The notes: generated from the letters alone by a model not told the origin. Numbered from the stretch's first letter, positions 18,559 through 28,535 are shown. The stretch: 64,000 nucleotides of DNA from an uncultured Aquimarina sp. (GCA_947498595.1 CANMKX010000002.1:269343-333342); one strand, 5' to 3'. Program-made: numbers and translations.

Positions 18559-19737
18559 TTATTTGAAAGCTGAAATACCTGTAATATCGTATCCTGTTAT
18601 TAATAAATGTATATCATGCGTACCTTCATAAGTGATTACACTTTCTAGATTCATCATATGACGCATAATACTATATTCTCCAGAGATTCCCATTCCACCT
18701 AAAATCTGTCTTGCTTCTCTAGCTATTTTGATCGCCATATCTACATTGTTTCGTTTTGCCATTGATATTTGAGCTGAAGTTGCTCTATCTTCATTACGTA
18801 AAACTCCCAATCTCCATGTTAACAATTGTGCTTTTGTAATTTCTGTTATCATTTCTGATAATTTCTTTTGTTGCAATTGCGTTCCTGCAATTGGCTTATC
18901 AAATTGCACACGTTCTTTTGCGTATCTCAATGCTGTATCATAGCAATCCATTGCAGCACCTATAGCTCCCCAAGCAATTCCATATCTTGCAGAATCTAAA
19001 CATCCTAGTGGTGCTCCTAATCCACTTTTTCCTGGCAATAAATTTTCTTTAGGAACTTTTACATTATCAAAAATTAATTCTCCAGTTGCAGAAGCTCTTA
19101 AGGACCATTTATTATGAGTTTCTGGAGTAGTAAACCCTTCCATTCCTCTTTCTACAACTAATCCATGGATACGTCCTTCTTCATTTTTTGCCCAAACTAC
19201 AGCTATATCTGCAAAAGGGGCATTCGATATCCACATTTTTGCTCCATTCAATAAGTAATGATCTCCTTTATCTTTAAAATTAGTTACCATTCCTCCTGGG
19301 TTTGATCCATGATCTGGTTCGGTAAGTCCAAAACATCCTAAATATTCACCAGAAGCCAATTTTGGTAAGTACTTATTACGTTGTTCTTCATTTCCATATT
19401 TCCAGATAGGATACATCACTAAAGAGGATTGAACTGATGCTGTAGAGCGTACTCCAGAATCACCACGTTCAATTTCTTGCATAATTAACCCATAACTTAT
19501 TTGATCAAGTCCAGCACCACCATATTGCTCGGGTATATATGGACCAAAAGCTCCAATATTCGCTAACCCGCTTATAATTTGTTTAGGAAATTCTGCACGT
19601 TGTGCATACTCTTCTATAATAGGCGAAACATCTCTTTTTACCCATTCGCGAGCAGCATCTCGTACCATTTTATGTTCTTCACCTAATAAATCGTCTAATT
19701 GGTAATAATCTGGTGCTTGAAATAAATCTGGTTTCAT
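18559..19737 (-). CDS. Acyl-CoA dehydrogenase, glutaryl-CoA dehydrogenase-like
   Basis: 392 residues covering the full acyl-CoA dehydrogenase fold. Diagnostic segments are RSTASVQSSLVMYPI (GCDH-type, about residues 95-110), FGLTEPDHGSNPGGM (FAD/substrate loop), KMWISNAPFADI, and the catalytic base in ITYEGTHDIH (Glu about 371). The SVQSSL segment and length match glutaryl-CoA dehydrogenases, which oxidatively decarboxylate glutaryl-CoA to crotonyl-CoA in lysine/tryptophan breakdown. A closely related non-decarboxylating acyl-CoA dehydrogenase is possible. It is monocistronic. Confidence 0.85.
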   Translation of the reverse strand: MKPDLFQAPDYYQLDDLLGEEHKMVRDAAREWVKRDVSPIIEEYAQRAEFPKQIISGLANIGAFGPYIPEQYGGAGLDQISYGLIMQEIERGDSGVRSTASVQSSLVMYPIWKYGNEEQRNKYLPKLASGEYLGCFGLTEPDHGSNPGGMVTNFKDKGDHYLLNGAKMWISNAPFADIAVVWAKNEEGRIHGLVVERGMEGFTTPETHNKWSLRASATGELIFDNVKVPKENLLPGKSGLGAPLGCLDSARYGIAWGAIGAAMDCYDTALRYAKERVQFDKPIAGTQLQQKKLSEMITEITKAQLLTWRLGVLRNEDRATSAQISMAKRNNVDMAIKIAREARQILGGMGISGEYSIMRHMMNLESVITYEGTHDIHLLITGYDITGISAFK

Positions 19738-19930
19738 ATGTATTGTGTTTGTTTTAATTCTACTTTAAGCTCATTTCTTATCAAGAATTCTGACCTCTCA
19801 CAAATGTAATTAATGCTGAATGAGTAACCAATTTTTTTAAGTTCTTAATTATTGCCTTAAAAACTTATGGATTTCACTCTGAAAAGCACTGTTAATTATC
19901 AATGTACAATTAGACAATCAATACAATTAC

Positions 19931-20650
19931 TTACATTTTTAAGTAAAAATCTTTAGTCAATGCAGTATATTCTGCAGTATATTGATGCCTGTTTGTTTCG
20001 ATAATTAAAACATCACTAATTATAGAAGTAGCTGTAAAACTAAATTCAATCATACTACGTTTTTCATCAGATTCTGGAGTTCCTTTTATACGCGTAATTT
20101 TATTTGGATGTAAATTCATCTGAATTGCTAACGCTATAACATTCTCTTCTTCGTATCTAGGAATAATCATCGCAAATTTACCTTTATCTGATAATAATTG
20201 AGAAACTCCATATAAAAGGTGTTCAAAAGGCAGTGCATCTGTAAACCTTGCCACCTTTCTAGCAGCTACCATTTCTTCCATTTCTGATGGATTATAAAAT
20301 GGTGGATTACTTATTATTAAATCATACTTATCATCTATTTCCTGAAAAAACTCTTGAAAAGACGCATGGTAACAAAACAATCTATCACCCCATGGTGAAT
20401 TTTCAAAATTTCCTACAGCTTGCTCATATGCATCTGTATCTATTTCTAAAGCATCTACAACTTCTGCTAATGAACGTTGAGCCATCATTAAAGCAATGAC
20501 TCCTGTTCCTGTTCCTACATCTAATATCGAAAATGTTTCTTCTGAAATAGATACCCAACTACCTAAGAGCACACCATCTGTACCTATCTTCATAGCACAC
20601 TTATCTTGATGTACTTCAAATTCCTTAAATCTAAATGGTTTTGTAGACAT
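19931..20650 (-). CDS. trmN6: tRNA1(Val) (adenine(37)-N6)-methyltransferase-like
   Basis: 239 residues. The N-terminus FRFKEFEVHQDKCAMKIGTDG, split by function, ends in the KIGTDGVLLGSW segment typical of YfiC/TrmN6. SAM-binding motif I is LDVGTGTGVIALMMAQ and the catalytic N6-adenine motif is SNPPFY. It modifies A37 of tRNA-Val in E. coli; the same role is expected but not shown here. It is the last gene of the rpsP-rimM-trmN6 group, 27 bp after rimM. Confidence 0.83.
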   Translation of the reverse strand: MSTKPFRFKEFEVHQDKCAMKIGTDGVLLGSWVSISEETFSILDVGTGTGVIALMMAQRSLAEVVDALEIDTDAYEQAVGNFENSPWGDRLFCYHASFQEFFQEIDDKYDLIISNPPFYNPSEMEEMVAARKVARFTDALPFEHLLYGVSQLLSDKGKFAMIIPRYEEENVIALAIQMNLHPNKITRIKGTPESDEKRSMIEFSFTATSIISDVLIIETNRHQYTAEYTALTKDFYLKM

Positions 20651-20677
20651 TATACAGTACTCTTTATTTGTTTTTTA

Positions 20678-21205
20678 TTACTCCAAATACAAATCAATAA
20701 GTCCATCTGGAGCCTCAATAGTAAACGTTTGTGTTTCTCTATCTAATTTTTTAATAATACTATCGATCATAGGAATAAGAATCTCAGTTCCATCTCTATC
20801 AATTTCAAATAGTGGTTGAGTAGTAGTATCATTAACTCCTTTAATAATTCCTACTTCTCCAAAATTTATATCAACTATTTTAAATCCTATTATCTCATGA
20901 TAATAAAATTTATCTCCTTCTAATTTAGGTAATAACGTAAGTGGTAAATATAGCTCACTTTTCATAATGTCATCTGCATCTTCTTCTGTATCTATATCTT
21001 CAAATTTGATTCGAAGAAGATCACTCTTATGCAATGAACATCGTTCAATAAAAAATGGAACCAAATGTTTGTTTATATTCACAAACACTGATTCCAAATT
21101 TTGATAACTTTGAGGATCATCGGTATCTAATTTAATTAGTACCTCTCCTTTGAAACTAAATTTACTTACGATTTTGCCTAGATAGAAACAATCTTTCTTC
21201 TGCAT
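20678..21205 (-). CDS. rimM: Ribosome maturation factor RimM
   Basis: 175 residues. The N-terminal RimM barrel (FYLGKIVSKFSFKGEVLIKLDTDDP) is followed by a PRC-barrel with FYYHEIIGFKIVD and ILIPMIDSIIKKLD. RimM binds S19 and assists 30S head maturation. It lies 19 bp after rpsP, the arrangement conserved in most bacteria. Confidence 0.93.
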   Translation of the reverse strand: MQKKDCFYLGKIVSKFSFKGEVLIKLDTDDPQSYQNLESVFVNINKHLVPFFIERCSLHKSDLLRIKFEDIDTEEDADDIMKSELYLPLTLLPKLEGDKFYYHEIIGFKIVDINFGEVGIIKGVNDTTTQPLFEIDRDGTEILIPMIDSIIKKLDRETQTFTIEAPDGLIDLYLE

Positions 21206-21224
21206 ATCGTAATTAAAGTTTTAA

Positions 21225-21734
21225 TTAAGCTTCAGCTTCATCTGTAGATTCTTCTCCAGCTGCTTCAGTTTCAGCTGCTGCTTGAGCCTCAGATGCATCA
21301 GCAATACGCTTATCACTAATTGCTTTTTCTGCTGCTAATGTTGCCGCTTTTGCATCTGCTTCAGCTTTTGCTAAACCATCTTTTTTAGCATTTACTGTTC
21401 CTTCTTTTTGCTCTAACCAAGCTGCAAATTTAGCCTCTGCTTGCTCTTCTGTTAAAGCTCCTTTTCTTACTCCACCAGCTAAATGGTTTTTAAGTAAAAC
21501 TCCTTTATAAGAAAGAATATTTCTTGCCGTATCAGTTGGTTGTGCACCATTCTGTAACCATTTTACAGCTCCATCAACATTCAAATCGATTGTTGCAGGA
21601 TTTGTATTAGGATTGTAAGTACCTAATTTCTCTAAGTATTTACCATCTCTTTTCGCTCTAGCATCTGCTGCTACAACCCAGTAAAAAGGTTTACCTTTTT
21701 TACCGTGTCTCTGTAATCTAATTTTAACTGACAT
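21225..21734 (-). CDS. rpsP: 30S ribosomal protein S16 with a C-terminal Ala/Glu-rich extension
   Basis: 169 residues. The first 80 or so are canonical S16 ([19 protein letters not shown], then [18 protein letters not shown]). The remaining 85 form a charged Ala/Glu/Lys-rich tail ending [10 protein letters not shown]-like, as is usual in Bacteroidota. It starts the rpsP-rimM-trmN6 operon, and a -7 box lies about 48 bp upstream of its start. Confidence 0.95.
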   Translation of the reverse strand: MSVKIRLQRHGKKGKPFYWVVAADARAKRDGKYLEKLGTYNPNTNPATIDLNVDGAVKWLQNGAQPTDTARNILSYKGVLLKNHLAGGVRKGALTEEQAEAKFAAWLEQKEGTVNAKKDGLAKAEADAKAATLAAEKAISDKRIADASEAQAAAETEAAGEESTDEAEA

Positions 21735-21781
21735 AAAAATTAATTTTGAGGGTTCTCGACCCTATTTTATAATTAAGGCTG

Positions 21782-21789
21782 CAAAGATA
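21782..21789 (-). promoter_or_regulatory. Putative promoter -7 box of the rpsP operon
   Basis: The minus strand reads TATCTTTG, an exact match to the Bacteroidota TAnnTTTG element. It would start transcription about 40 bp before the rpsP ATG. The -33 TTG is not clear. Confidence 0.5.
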
Positions 21790-22114
21790 CGTCGTTTTTA
21801 TTATCTAACATCATAATTCACAAACTTTTCGAACTTAATAAGCATTCAGAAACACTTATTATATATAATCTATCATTACCCTACACAAAAACATAAAATT
21901 CTTACACAAAAATAGCTCTTAAAAATTCTCACCGCATCCTCTGTAAAAAGCGACTTAAAAGACAAAAACAAGTCTTTTAACGATCCAAAATAGCACTTCA
22001 TCGATATTTTTTTTGTTTTTTTCCCGTAAAAAATTTGTGCGTTGTATATATTTTCATACTTTTATTGTCATTATTAAGAACCCCAAAAAATGATTAACAT
22101 TAAATCCCCAAATA
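21790..22114. other. Divergent intergenic region between rpsP and the DUF6252 lipoprotein gene
   Basis: About 325 bp without a credible ORF. It contains a perfect 9-bp inverted repeat TTAAAAGAC / GTCTTTTAA (21955-21980) with no T-run after it, of unknown meaning, and the promoter elements listed on either side. Confidence 0.45.
22034..22064 (+). promoter_or_regulatory. Putative promoter of the DUF6252 lipoprotein gene
   Basis: TTTG at 22034-22037, a 19-bp spacer, then TACTTTTA at 22057-22064 (seven of eight matches counting free positions to TAnnTTTG). Spacing is that of Bacteroidota vegetative promoters. The gene starts at 22115. Confidence 0.45.
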
Positions 22115-22933
22115 ATGTTTAAACATAATATACTACTTCCCCTATTAGCAATCGTTGTTTTGTTTGCTTCATGTGTTACTGATACAGAAGTAAACAATCC
22201 AGCCTTGCAAGCTGCTAAAAATGATAAATTATTCAAAACGGATATTCGTAAAGCAATTTTAGGTAATGATGGCTCTATAACTATTTCTGGTTCTTCTTTA
22301 TCAGAATCTATTAATATTATTGTTAGTGATGCACAAGAAGGAACTTATACTTTTGGTAATTCATTTAATGACGTAGCTACTTTTCTAACTTTTGATCAAA
22401 TTTTTTACACAACCGGAACTGGTGGTAATGGAACAATAGAAATTACTGACATAAGTAACAACGAAATTTCTGGAAGCTTCAGGTTTAACGCTTTAAAAAA
22501 CGGAAGTGGAGAAATTTTAAACTTCCAAAAAGGTTGGTTCTACAAAATCCCTATAGAAAACGCATCAGGTGACACTGATTCAAGAACATGCGAATTAAGT
22601 TCTATGACTGCAACAATTGATGATCATACTTTAACTACAGATTCTCATTTAGTTCAAAATTTAGGTGATTTTTTATTAGCAAAAGGAACAACTCCTCAAG
22701 AAGAAATAACACTTTTTTTCCCTATTAATATAACAGTTGGTGACTATCCTCTTTCCTCTAGTGGAAATTATAGCGCAACTTATGAAATAAATAACGATAG
22801 AGCTTCTGCTGTTTCAGGAACATTAACTATCGTTTCTCATGATATCGAAACACAATGTATTACTGGTGATTTTAATTATGTCACTACAACTGGAGTACAA
22901 GTCACTAACGGTCATTTTGAATTCGGATACTAA
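22115..22933 (+). CDS. DUF6252-like lipoprotein with two tandem domains
   Basis: 272 residues. The signal peptide ends in the lipobox LFASC with lipidated Cys20. The mature part has two similar halves: residues about 35-145 (from DNDG-like SITISGSS, through GTYTFGN, to EISGSFRFNA) and about 160-272 (TATIDDHTL, through VGDYPLSSS, to CITGDFNY). Both follow the DUF6252 pattern of a beta-rich domain found in flavobacterial surface lipoproteins. Function is unknown. A strong terminator follows. Confidence 0.75.
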   Translation: MFKHNILLPLLAIVVLFASCVTDTEVNNPALQAAKNDKLFKTDIRKAILGNDGSITISGSSLSESINIIVSDAQEGTYTFGNSFNDVATFLTFDQIFYTTGTGGNGTIEITDISNNEISGSFRFNALKNGSGEILNFQKGWFYKIPIENASGDTDSRTCELSSMTATIDDHTLTTDSHLVQNLGDFLLAKGTTPQEEITLFFPINITVGDYPLSSSGNYSATYEINNDRASAVSGTLTIVSHDIETQCITGDFNYVTTTGVQVTNGHFEFGY

Positions 22934-22964
22934 TTACCCTTCCCCAATATTTTCTATACCCCTT

Positions 22965-23005
22965 AAAGCGCTCATTTTAATAAAGATGAGCGCTTTGTTT
23001 ATTTT
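22965..23005 (+). terminator. Terminator after the DUF6252 lipoprotein gene
   Basis: An 11-bp perfect stem AAAGCGCTCAT (22965-22975) with ATGAGCGCTTT (22986-22996) is followed by a T-rich run. Confidence 0.85.
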
Positions 23006-23128
23006 CGGTTAATAAATGCTATCTTCTTTCTTTATATAACGCGATAATTCTTCTTACATTTAGAGGCTATTTAACAGTGTTTACATACAGGGAAATATAA
23101 CACTGCTATCCTATTAATATCTAGAACT

Positions 23129-26100
23129 ATGTATTTAATCTTTGATACTGAAACTACTGGTTTACCCAGAAATTTTAACGCTCCTATTTCTGATACCGAC
23201 AACTGGCCTAGGTGTATACAAATAGCTTGGCAGCTTCATGATGAAATGGGGAATTGTATAGAACATCAAGATTATCTAGTTAAACCTGATGGGTTCAATA
23301 TTCCATATGATGCTGAAAAAATACACGGAATATCTACAGAATTGGCTAGTCAAGACGGTATTACATTAGAAGAAACTTTAGAAAAGTTTAAAGTCGTTTT
23401 ATCTAAAGCTAAATTCATTGTAGGACAAAATGTAGGTTTTGATGTAAATATAATGGGATCTGAATTCTATCGGTTAGGTGTTGAAAATAACTTACAAGAA
23501 TTACCTGTACTAGATACTTGTACTGAGGCTACTGCCCAATTATGTCAAATTCCTGGTGGACGTGGTGGACGTTTCAAACTACCCACATTAACCGAATTAC
23601 ATCAACACTTATTCGGAACTGGTTTTGGAGAAGCTCATAATGCAACTGCCGATGTAGAAGCTACAACTCGTTGTTTTTTAGAATTAATTAGAAAACAACA
23701 ATATACCACAGAGCAACTAGATGTAGGTACCGATTATTTTGATCGCTTTTCTGAAAACAATCCAATGCCTATTCAAGTCATTGGTTTAAAACACATCAAT
23801 CTTAAAAAAGCATCCGACGAAATTCGCAAACGTCTTGAAAAACAAGATAGTTCTGCTTCTGTTATTTCTGAAGAGGTCTTACAAAAGTTTAATGAAGCTC
23901 GATTCACTCATTTACATAATCATACTCAATTTTCGGTTTTACAATCTACAATAAGTATTAAGGATTTGGTTAAATCTGCAGTAAAACATAATATGGATGC
24001 TGTAGCAATTACCGATCACGCAAACATGATGGGAGCTTTTCATTTTGTTAATGAGTTAAGTGGTCATAATAAAGGAGTAAAAAACAGAAACGAAGAAGCT
24101 CTTGAAAAATACAGAGCTTCACAAGCTGGAGAATTACCTGAAGGAGAAACTCCTATCGAAACTCCTCCTGTTTTAGAAAAAGAAATTAAACCTATTATTG
24201 GTTGCGAATTCTTTGTTTGTGAAAATCATACCGATAAATCTCGAAAAGATAATGGATATCAAGTCGTTTTAATTGCTAAAAATAAAAATGGATATCACAA
24301 TTTAGCAAAAATGTCTTCGACAGGATTTGTGAATGGTTTTTACTACGTTCCAAGAATCGATAAAGAAGTTATAAAAAAATACAAAGAAGATATCATCGTC
24401 TTAACAGGGAATTTATATGGAGAAGTCCCTAACAAAGTATTAAATATTGGTGAAAAGCAAGCGGAAGAAGCTTTATTATGGTGGCATCAAGAGTTTGGAG
24501 ATGATTTATATATAGAACTAATGCGTCATGGTCAAGAAGACGAAGATCGTGTAAATCAAGTTTTAATTAGTTTTGCTAAAAAACATGCTATCAAATTAAT
24601 TGCATCAAACAACACATATTATTGTGATCAAGAAGATGCAAATGCACACGATATTTTATTGTGTGTCAAAGATGGTGAAAAACAAGCAACTCCAATTGGC
24701 CGAGGAAGAGGCTACCGTTTTGGACTTCCTAATCAAGAATATTACTTCAAGTCTGAGGATGAGATGAAGAAACTCTTCAAAAATCAACCCGATGCTATTA
24801 TAAATATTCAAGAGATTGTTGACAAAATTGATCCTTTCGTATTAGCTCGTGACGTTCTACTTCCTGCTTTTGATATTCCTGAACAATTTCAAGATGCAAA
24901 AGATAATGAGGACGGTGGAAAAAGAGGAGAAAATAATTTCTTAAGACATCTAACATATGAAGGAGCAAAAATTAGGTATGAAGAAATTACTCCTGAAATT
25001 GATGAACGACTAGATTTTGAACTTAAAGTAATTGAAAAGACTGGATATCCAGGATATTTTCTTATTGTAGAGGATTTTATTAGAGCTGCAAGAGAAATGG
25101 GAGTTTCTGTAGGTCCTGGACGTGGTTCTGCTGCAGGTTCTGCAGTAGCATATTGTCTATGGATTACCAATCTAGATCCTATTAAGTATGATTTACTTTT
25201 TGAGCGTTTCCTAAATCCTGATCGTGTAAGTATGCCCGATATTGATATTGATTTTGATGATGAAGGTCGTGGTCGTGTAATGGATTATGTAATTGATAAA
25301 TATGGTTCTAATCAGGTGGCTCAAATTATCACCTATGGTACCATGGCTGCAAAATCTTCTATTAGAGATACTGCTCGTGTACTCGATTTACCATTAGGAG
25401 ATGCTGATAGAATTTCCAAATTGATTCCTAATATGTCCAAATTAGGAAAAATATTTGGTGTAGATGAAGCTACACTTCGCAAAAAGTTTAGAAGTGAAGA
25501 AATTGAAAAAATAAACGAATTACTGGCTATCGCTGAAGGTGCAGATCTTGAAGCCGAAACCTTAAATCAAGCTCGAATTCTTGAAGGATCTGTACGTAAC
25601 ACAGGAATTCATGCCTGTGGAGTAATTATTACTCCCGATGATATTACCAAATTCGTTCCTGTTGCCCTAGCTAAGGATTCTGATATGTACTGTACACAAT
25701 TTGACAACTCTGTTGTAGAAAGCGCAGGCCTACTAAAAATGGATTTCTTAGGGTTAAAAACACTTACACTAATTAAGGATACGGTTAAAATTGTTAAAGC
25801 TGTTCATGGTGTTGAATTAGATCCAGAAAACTTTCCATTGGATGATGTAAAAACGTATGAATTATTCCAACGTGGAGAAACTGTAGGGGTTTTTCAATAT
25901 GAATCTCCTGGAATGCAAAAATACATGAAGGAGTTAAAACCTACTGTTTTTGCCGATCTTATCGCAATGAACGCCTTATATCGTCCTGGTCCATTAGAAT
26001 ATATTCCTAGTTTTATTGATCGTAAACACGGAAAAGAAGAAATTATCTATGATCTTGATGCTTGTGAAGAATACTTACAAGAAACCTATGGTATTACGGT

Positions 26101-27556
26101 ATACCAAGAGCAAGTAATGTTATTGTCGCAAAAACTAGCTGATTTCACAAAAGGTGAAGCCGATGTTCTACGTAAGGCAATGGGTAAAAAACAAAAAGCG
26201 GTACTTGATAAAATGAAACCTAAATTTATCAAACAAGCATCTGCCAAAGGACATGCTGAAGATCGTTTAGAAAAAATATGGAAAGATTGGGAAGCATTTG
26301 CTGCATATGCTTTTAACAAATCTCACTCTACTTGTTACGCTTGGGTTGCTTATCAAACAGCGTATCTTAAAGCTCATTACCCAGCAGAATACATGGCTTC
26401 TGTATTATCAAATAACATGAATGACATCAAGCAAATTACATTTTTTATGGAGGAATGTAAGCGTATGAAAATGGATGTTCTAGGTCCTGATGTAAATGAA
26501 TCCTTTCGAAAGTTTTCTGTAAACAAAGATGGAGCTATTCGTTTTGGTATGGGAGCAATTAAAGGTGTAGGAACTGGTGCTGTAGCAACGATTGTTGAAC
26601 ATAGAAAAGATGGTTCGTATAAATCAATTTTTGACCTTGCTAAACGTATTGATTTAAGAGCCGCTAACAAAAAAGCTTTTGAAAGTTTAGCATTAGCAGG
26701 AGGATTTGATTCTTTTAGTGATACGCATCGTGGTCAATATTTTCATAGTGATTTAGATAATATTACTTTTTTAGAAAAAGCCGTTAAATATGGTGCTAAA
26801 TTTCAAGAAAATGAAAATTCTTCTCAAGTAAGTCTTTTTGGAGAGAGTAGCGATGTTCAGATTCCTGAACCAATCATCCCACCTTGTGAAGAATGGGGTA
26901 CTATGGAGAAGCTTGCTAGAGAGAGAGAGGTTGTTGGAATCTATTTATCTGGACATCCCTTGGATGATTTTAAATATGAAATAAAATATTTTTGTAATGC
27001 CATTGTATCTAATTTTAGTGAAATGGAGAAATTCGTTAACCGTGAACTTTCATTTGGAGGTGTTATTTCGAGTGTAGAACACCGAACTTCAAAAAACGGA
27101 AAAGGATGGGCTACATTTGTAATTGAAGATTATAACTCGGCACAAGAGTTTAGAATTTTTGGAGAAGAATATCTTAAACATAGACCTTTTTTGGTTAACA
27201 ATACTTTTGTGTACGCTAAAGCATTTATAAAAGAAGGATGGACAAATAAAGATACTGGCAAAAAGGGAGATCCTAGAATACAGTTCAACAGTTTTCAATT
27301 ATTACATGATGTATTAGAGAATTATTCAAAAAAATTAACAATACAACTAGATATAAATGAACTAGAAGATCCTAGAATAGATTTTTTAAAAGAAACATTA
27401 ATGGATCACAGCGGAAGTCATACTCTTAATTTTGTAGTGTATGAAATGAGTGAAAAATTAAAACTACATATGCCTAGTAGATCCCATAAGATCAATATCT
27501 CATCTGATTTATTAAAGGTTTTAGAAAGTGAGTCTATTTATTATAAATTAAATTAA
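23129..27556 (+). CDS. dnaE: DNA polymerase III alpha subunit with fused N-terminal 3'-5' exonuclease
   Basis: 1475 residues, longer than the ~1160 of E. coli DnaE. Residues 1-195 are a DnaQ-like DEDDh exonuclease: DTETTG at 6-11, the GQNVGFDVNIM motif near 110 and HNATADVEAT near 170. The PHP domain starts near 260 (THLHNHTQFSVLQ) with AITDHANMMG. The polymerase palm carries PDIDIDFDDEGR near 703, with the catalytic aspartates. A C-terminal OB-fold is near 1307-1345. This is the chromosomal replicase. The fused exonuclease should proofread in cis, an arrangement known from Bacteroidota. It stands alone between two terminator-like hairpins. Confidence 0.96.
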   Translation: MYLIFDTETTGLPRNFNAPISDTDNWPRCIQIAWQLHDEMGNCIEHQDYLVKPDGFNIPYDAEKIHGISTELASQDGITLEETLEKFKVVLSKAKFIVGQNVGFDVNIMGSEFYRLGVENNLQELPVLDTCTEATAQLCQIPGGRGGRFKLPTLTELHQHLFGTGFGEAHNATADVEATTRCFLELIRKQQYTTEQLDVGTDYFDRFSENNPMPIQVIGLKHINLKKASDEIRKRLEKQDSSASVISEEVLQKFNEARFTHLHNHTQFSVLQSTISIKDLVKSAVKHNMDAVAITDHANMMGAFHFVNELSGHNKGVKNRNEEALEKYRASQAGELPEGETPIETPPVLEKEIKPIIGCEFFVCENHTDKSRKDNGYQVVLIAKNKNGYHNLAKMSSTGFVNGFYYVPRIDKEVIKKYKEDIIVLTGNLYGEVPNKVLNIGEKQAEEALLWWHQEFGDDLYIELMRHGQEDEDRVNQVLISFAKKHAIKLIASNNTYYCDQEDANAHDILLCVKDGEKQATPIGRGRGYRFGLPNQEYYFKSEDEMKKLFKNQPDAIINIQEIVDKIDPFVLARDVLLPAFDIPEQFQDAKDNEDGGKRGENNFLRHLTYEGAKIRYEEITPEIDERLDFELKVIEKTGYPGYFLIVEDFIRAAREMGVSVGPGRGSAAGSAVAYCLWITNLDPIKYDLLFERFLNPDRVSMPDIDIDFDDEGRGRVMDYVIDKYGSNQVAQIITYGTMAAKSSIRDTARVLDLPLGDADRISKLIPNMSKLGKIFGVDEATLRKKFRSEEIEKINELLAIAEGADLEAETLNQARILEGSVRNTGIHACGVIITPDDITKFVPVALAKDSDMYCTQFDNSVVESAGLLKMDFLGLKTLTLIKDTVKIVKAVHGVELDPENFPLDDVKTYELFQRGETVGVFQYESPGMQKYMKELKPTVFADLIAMNALYRPGPLEYIPSFIDRKHGKEEIIYDLDACEEYLQETYGITVYQEQVMLLSQKLADFTKGEADVLRKAMGKKQKAVLDKMKPKFIKQASAKGHAEDRLEKIWKDWEAFAAYAFNKSHSTCYAWVAYQTAYLKAHYPAEYMASVLSNNMNDIKQITFFMEECKRMKMDVLGPDVNESFRKFSVNKDGAIRFGMGAIKGVGTGAVATIVEHRKDGSYKSIFDLAKRIDLRAANKKAFESLALAGGFDSFSDTHRGQYFHSDLDNITFLEKAVKYGAKFQENENSSQVSLFGESSDVQIPEPIIPPCEEWGTMEKLAREREVVGIYLSGHPLDDFKYEIKYFCNAIVSNFSEMEKFVNRELSFGGVISSVEHRTSKNGKGWATFVIEDYNSAQEFRIFGEEYLKHRPFLVNNTFVYAKAFIKEGWTNKDTGKKGDPRIQFNSFQLLHDVLENYSKKLTIQLDINELEDPRIDFLKETLMDHSGSHTLNFVVYEMSEKLKLHMPSRSHKINISSDLLKVLESESIYYKLN

Positions 27557-27575
27557 ATATAAAATATGCTGAAGA

Positions 27576-27935
27576 TTAGTTGAAAAAAGTTTTCACCCAA
27601 TCTTCAGCTTCAATAATATTATCAAAAAAAGCAAAAGATTGATTCCATAATGCTTGTTCTCTCATAGCTCTTTCAACTTCTTTAGGGTTTTTAGAAACTA
27701 CAGCTATTCCTTTCATGTTTTTCATCGTCTTGTTTTTATATATATCCAAGTCGATTGTATGAGTGTTTCTTCTATCAGTAATTAATAAAAATTCTGCTCC
27801 TTTATAATAATCTTCTAAATGAGTTCGAATAATCATAACTATTTCCATAGTAATAGAAGTCCCTTCATGCATTACTAAAATAGCATGTGTATTCTTTAAA
27901 GTTAAGTCACAAAACTTTAAATTATGAATCATCAT
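27576..27935 (-). CDS. Small STAS/SpoIIAA-like protein of unknown function
   Basis: 119 residues, no signal peptide. The alternating alpha/beta pattern (HAILVMHEGTSITMEIVMII, split by strands, then AEFLLITDRR and KGIAVVSKN, ending in EAEDWVKTFF) resembles the SpoIIAA/STAS-like folds that are frequent in flavobacteria. I do not recognise a specific family or partner. It is convergent with dnaE; an inverted repeat (27567-27608) spans its stop codon and may end both genes. Confidence 0.65.
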   Translation of the reverse strand: MMIHNLKFCDLTLKNTHAILVMHEGTSITMEIVMIIRTHLEDYYKGAEFLLITDRRNTHTIDLDIYKNKTMKNMKGIAVVSKNPKEVERAMREQALWNQSFAFFDNIIEAEDWVKTFFN

Positions 27936-27963
27936 TGGGGTTGATTAATTTAGTTATGAATCC

Positions 27964-27971
27964 CAAATATA
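27964..27971 (-). promoter_or_regulatory. Putative -7 box of the small STAS-like gene
   Basis: The minus strand reads TATATTTG, an exact TAnnTTTG match, about 29 bp upstream of the ATG at 27935. Confidence 0.45.
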
Positions 27972-28059
27972 GACATTTCAAATTGTATATATAAAACAAA
28001 ACAATTTGTTTATAATCAAAACTAATAGTTCTTTTGTAAGCTTTAGAAGAAATATTGAC

Positions 28060-28067
28060 TAATTTTG
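28060..28067 (+). promoter_or_regulatory. Putative -7 box of trxA
   Basis: TAATTTTG matches TAnnTTTG exactly, 43 bp before the trxA ATG. A TTG at 28034-28036 is 23 bp upstream, a few bases farther than ideal. Confidence 0.45.
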
Positions 28068-28110
28068 TGCATAATAGATTAATAACATTCATTAAAAACT
28101 AGAATATAAT

Positions 28111-28428
28111 ATGGCACTAGAAATAACAGACGCAACATTTGAAGAAACAGTACTAAAGAGTGATAAACCTGTATTAGTAGATTTTTGGGCAGCATGGTGT
28201 GGTCCTTGTAGAATGGTAGGTCCTATCATTGAGCAAATCAGCGACGAGTATAACGGAAAAGCTGTAGTAGGTAAAGTTGATGTAGATGCAAATCAAGAAT
28301 TTGCTGCTAAATACGGTGTTCGTAATATCCCAACAGTTTTAGTTTTCCAAAACGGAGAAGTTGTTGGTCGTCAAGTAGGTGTAGCTCCTAAAAATGTATA
28401 TACAGAGGCAATTGATACATTATTGTAA
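28111..28428 (+). CDS. trxA: Thioredoxin
   Basis: 105 residues with the active site WAAWCGPCRM (Cys31 and Cys34 region), conserved cis-Pro segment RNIPTVLVFQNG and no signal peptide. It is a cytoplasmic disulfide reductase. Length and motif order are those of canonical TrxA. It is monocistronic, with its own promoter-like element and terminator. Confidence 0.95.
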   Translation: MALEITDATFEETVLKSDKPVLVDFWAAWCGPCRMVGPIIEQISDEYNGKAVVGKVDVDANQEFAAKYGVRNIPTVLVFQNGEVVGRQVGVAPKNVYTEAIDTLL

Positions 28429-28452
28429 TCAATCTCTTTTATAATTTATATT

Positions 28453-28488
28453 GAAAGGTTTGGCTTTATGTCAAACCTTTTTTATTTT
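28453..28488 (+). terminator. Terminator of trxA
   Basis: GAAAGGTTTG (28453-28462) can pair with CAAACCTTT (28472-28480), followed by a T-rich run. Confidence 0.8.
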
Positions 28489-28535
28489 CACCTTATCAAG
28501 AATTTATTTTTAATCCGTTAAAAAACACCTTATAA

